Shown here: in pieces, positions 4,906 to 6,418 of the stretch
Layout of the letters: each line of letters opens with the position of its first letter
Position numbering within the stretch: the stretch's first letter is position 1
Assembly (NCBI GenBank): GCA_002426825.1
Contig: DINK01000019.1
Location: 2,657 to 9,074 of the forward strand
Reading direction: 5' to 3'
Length of the DNA stretch: 6,418 nt
Source: Holosporaceae bacterium UBA5542
Lineage (GTDB): Bacteria > Pseudomonadota > Alphaproteobacteria > UBA7879 > UBA5542
Made by a program: the position numbers and the translations under genes
The notes under the pieces: generated by a model
The model's database searches: none
What the model saw: only the letters and a program-made list of their open reading frames with translations
Told to the model about the DNA's origin: nothing

Positions 4906-5736
4906 ATGAAAAGTTCGATAGTAAAAAATCCATTATTTTTTCTGTTTTTTATTGGCTTAATCAGCTTTGAGTCGCTATCGGCCGATGAAGAAAAGTTGAC
5001 GACTCCGAGCAGCGCACCCATTAAAGGAGCGACAGAAATTGACGTCACATCTTTGCAGGCTTTGCTTGAATCAGCTTCGGTGAGAAGAGATGAAGTAAAC
5101 GGAAGTATCGCCGCTTTAAAAGGTGCGAAGTCTGATGCGGGGACAAGGCAGGCAGCAGTAGAGAACTTACAAGTGCTTTATGAAACCACTTTAGATGCGG
5201 CGCGGGCATTAACTGGGTACACGCCAGATCCTCGATTGCGCGTAAAACAGGCATTCTTTACTGATCGTAATGAATACTACACTGGACTATCTACTCAGTT
5301 GATTTCATTATTCCAGCAACCTGACTTGTCGGAAAATGTTGCAACCATGACAGGTGCTTATATTGCGCGTATTAACCAAAGAAAAGCGTTTGTATCTGGC
5401 TTTTGGGATTTGGTCTCTACAAATGATGATTTTGATCGTAGCAAGGTGTGGCGCTCATATACTTATCATGAGCCAAAATCAGGAAAACCTATAGGCTTGC
5501 TTTTTGTTCTTCCAGAAGAGGTGGATTGGGCAAAAAAACTTGCCACGTTATTATCAAATTTAAGGAGTGACTTACTTCAGCAAGGCGTAAAGGTGGATGA
5601 AGGCGCAGAATACGGGTTCTATGATGTGGGAAGTGTCAAGGCACTACGGGGAAAAATTGAAAAGGGTTCCGTGCTGGACATGGCAGAGGTTGAAGCGTTC
5701 ATAAAACAGCATACCCCTGACGCATCAGAAAAATAA
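4906..5736 (+). CDS. exported protein of unknown function
   Basis: A 276-residue protein. I do not recognise its family. Residues 1-26 are a clear signal peptide (K2, K7, a Phe-rich core, L-S-A before the cut at 26/27). The mature part begins with a Thr/Ser/Pro-rich linker (27-45), then an alpha-helical stretch (about 48-105) rich in Ala, Leu, Glu and Arg, a middle region with aromatic residues (about 106-190, including F-F-T-D-R-N-E-Y-Y and W-R-S-Y-T-Y-H), a beta-like segment IGLLFVLPEEVDW (about 196-208), and a final helical region. There are no cysteines, so it needs no disulfides. ATG 4906 has a strong AGGGAGG (4894-4900) 5 nt upstream. A weak promoter, TTGCTT (4844-4849) and CACAAT (4867-4872) at 17 nt, would give a short leader. 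It is divergent from trxA and ends at a terminator. A soluble periplasmic or secreted role is inferred. Confidence 0.85.
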   Translation: MKSSIVKNPLFFLFFIGLISFESLSADEEKLTTPSSAPIKGATEIDVTSLQALLESASVRRDEVNGSIAALKGAKSDAGTRQAAVENLQVLYETTLDAARALTGYTPDPRLRVKQAFFTDRNEYYTGLSTQLISLFQQPDLSENVATMTGAYIARINQRKAFVSGFWDLVSTNDDFDRSKVWRSYTYHEPKSGKPIGLLFVLPEEVDWAKKLATLLSNLRSDLLQQGVKVDEGAEYGFYDVGSVKALRGKIEKGSVLDMAEVEAFIKQHTPDASEK

Positions 5737-5760
5737 ATTCAGCGTTATTTTTTTTGAATG

Positions 5761-5793
5761 GCACAGCTAACTTAGGTTAGCTGTGCAGTTTTT
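5761..5793 (+). terminator. rho-independent terminator after the exported-protein gene
   Basis: A perfect 11-bp stem (5761-5771 with 5776-5786, arm GCACAGCTAAC) with a 4-nt TTAG loop is followed by AG and five T on the + strand. It ends the 4906-5736 transcript 24 bp past the stop. The right arm overlaps the last codons and TAA stop of the opposing glyS gene (5777-5779). On the minus strand the same stem lacks a following T-run, so it would work poorly as a terminator there. Confidence 0.85.
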
Positions 5794-6418
5794 GGATATC
5801 GCAAATATGCATGCAGGCATTATATACCCGCTTAAGCAAAGAAATTCTGTTGTTTTTCTTAACGGGGTCAGTATCCATCACCATGATGTTATTAAAGAAC
5901 ACATTCAGATGAGGGGCAAGCGTTGCAATGGTTTCGATTGCTTGAGTATAGTCAGGAATGGGAGTTGATAAAACAGCGCCCAGGTTTTTTTCTGTTGTAT
6001 CAACGGCTTTAAGCAGGGCTTTTTCTTCCGCTTCTAAAGCAGATTCTTTCAGAGAAGAAGTTGGTTCTTGATCTTTCAGTATGTTGGCGGTGCGTTCAAA
6101 CACAACCAAAAAATCTTCTCCTTTTGGTGATTCTAAAAACTGCTTAAGGGCGTCAAGCTTATGCACCATCAGCGTAATGGAACCATCCCATGTATCCCCC
6201 ATAATGGCGCGGACATGTTGAACGTTGAAAATATTCTTTAAATACGTTTCAAGTCGGTCGGCAATAAAGCTTTTCAGATCTGCTTTCAAAGAAGATTTCT
6301 TAAACTGATGTGTCGTAAGACTTGCCTCTATAAGGGTATCGATGGTAACTGTCAGTTCATTTTCATGGATGATGCGAATAATGCCTAAGGCAAGGCGACG
6401 TAACCCGTAAGGATCTTT
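5777..6418 (-). CDS. glyS: glycine--tRNA ligase beta subunit, C-terminal part (5' end outside window)
   Basis: An open frame from the window edge to TAA 5779-5777 gives 213 residues of the C-terminus of GlyS, the beta subunit of the alpha2-beta2 bacterial glycyl-tRNA synthetase, which charges tRNA-Gly together with GlyQ. The fragment starts in the diagnostic K-D-P-Y-G-L-R-R-L-A-L-G-I-I-R-I-I (family pattern DPFxLRRxALGxxRI). It continues into the DALR-like anticodon-binding domain, with F-F-N-N-I-M-V-M-D-T-D and N-N-R-I-S-L-L near the end, as in other beta subunits. A TTG at 6289 could be mistaken for a start but is an internal leucine codon. The upstream end and any glyQ lie beyond 6418. The stop codon sits inside the hairpin arm shared with the facing gene. 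Confidence 0.95.
   Translation of the reverse strand, partial: KDPYGLRRLALGIIRIIHENELTVTIDTLIEASLTTHQFKKSSLKADLKSFIADRLETYLKNIFNVQHVRAIMGDTWDGSITLMVHKLDALKQFLESPKGEDFLVVFERTANILKDQEPTSSLKESALEAEEKALLKAVDTTEKNLGAVLSTPIPDYTQAIETIATLAPHLNVFFNNIMVMDTDPVKKNNRISLLKRVYNACMHICDIQKLHS

Noticed and set aside
5045..5254. Minus-strand frame within the exported-protein gene
   Set aside because: Shadow of the 4906-5736 gene; no ribosome site or family resemblance.
5783..5968. + strand frame inside glyS
   Set aside because: Antisense shadow beginning within the terminator hairpin.
5777..6289. Separate 170-residue gene starting at 6289
   Set aside because: The 'start' is a TTG leucine codon within a frame that continues to the window edge with GlyS motifs.
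1..6418. CRISPR array, tRNA, rRNA or insertion-sequence ends
   Set aside because: No spaced direct repeats, no tRNA cloverleaf or rRNA-like stretch, and no terminal inverted repeats with target duplications were seen by eye.

Overview
The window looks like the chromosome of an AT-rich alphaproteobacterium with a host-associated style of genome. The mitochondrial-type Nfu scaffold, the YqaA/DedA protein, the SleB-type hydrolase and the two-subunit-type glycyl-tRNA synthetase (GlyS) all fit Alphaproteobacteria. A secreted leucine-rich-repeat protein and a fragment of the 'DWLGTG' integrase-repeat-unit family point towards Holosporales/Rickettsiales-like intracellular bacteria. This placement is inferred from family resemblance recalled from memory, not from a search.

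Left part (1-1868) is an accessory, decaying region. It holds a fragment of the integrase-repeat-unit family (+), a hairpin terminator, and an intact exported LRR protein gene (-) carrying an exact 60-bp tandem duplication just after its signal peptide. Then comes about 550 bp without an intact gene. That stretch contains the C-terminal half of a serine recombinase (resolvase) broken by at least two frameshifts and a stop (-), the remains of a small exported protein (-), and a 17-codon ORF with a good ribosome site (+).

Middle part (1869-4905) is ordinary, tightly packed chromosome. A YqaA/DedA membrane protein (-) has a near-consensus sigma70 promoter placed so close to its ATG that the mRNA should be leaderless. 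A divergently transcribed orphan NuoJ-like membrane protein (+) ends tail-to-tail on a SleB-type cell-wall hydrolase (-), with the stop codons overlapping. The hydrolase is the last gene of an apparent trxA-nfu-sleB operon (-), which joins thiol redox control, Fe-S cluster delivery and peptidoglycan cleavage.

Right part (4906-6418) has an exported protein of unknown function (+) facing the 3' end of glyS (-, truncated by the window edge). The two convergent genes meet at a strong hairpin whose right arm carries the glyS stop codon.

I recognise no complete new system. The points most worth a second look are the LRR protein with its fresh in-frame duplication, the orphan NuoJ paralogue, the leaderless yqaA promoter, and the recombinase/integrase-repeat debris next to the LRR gene.
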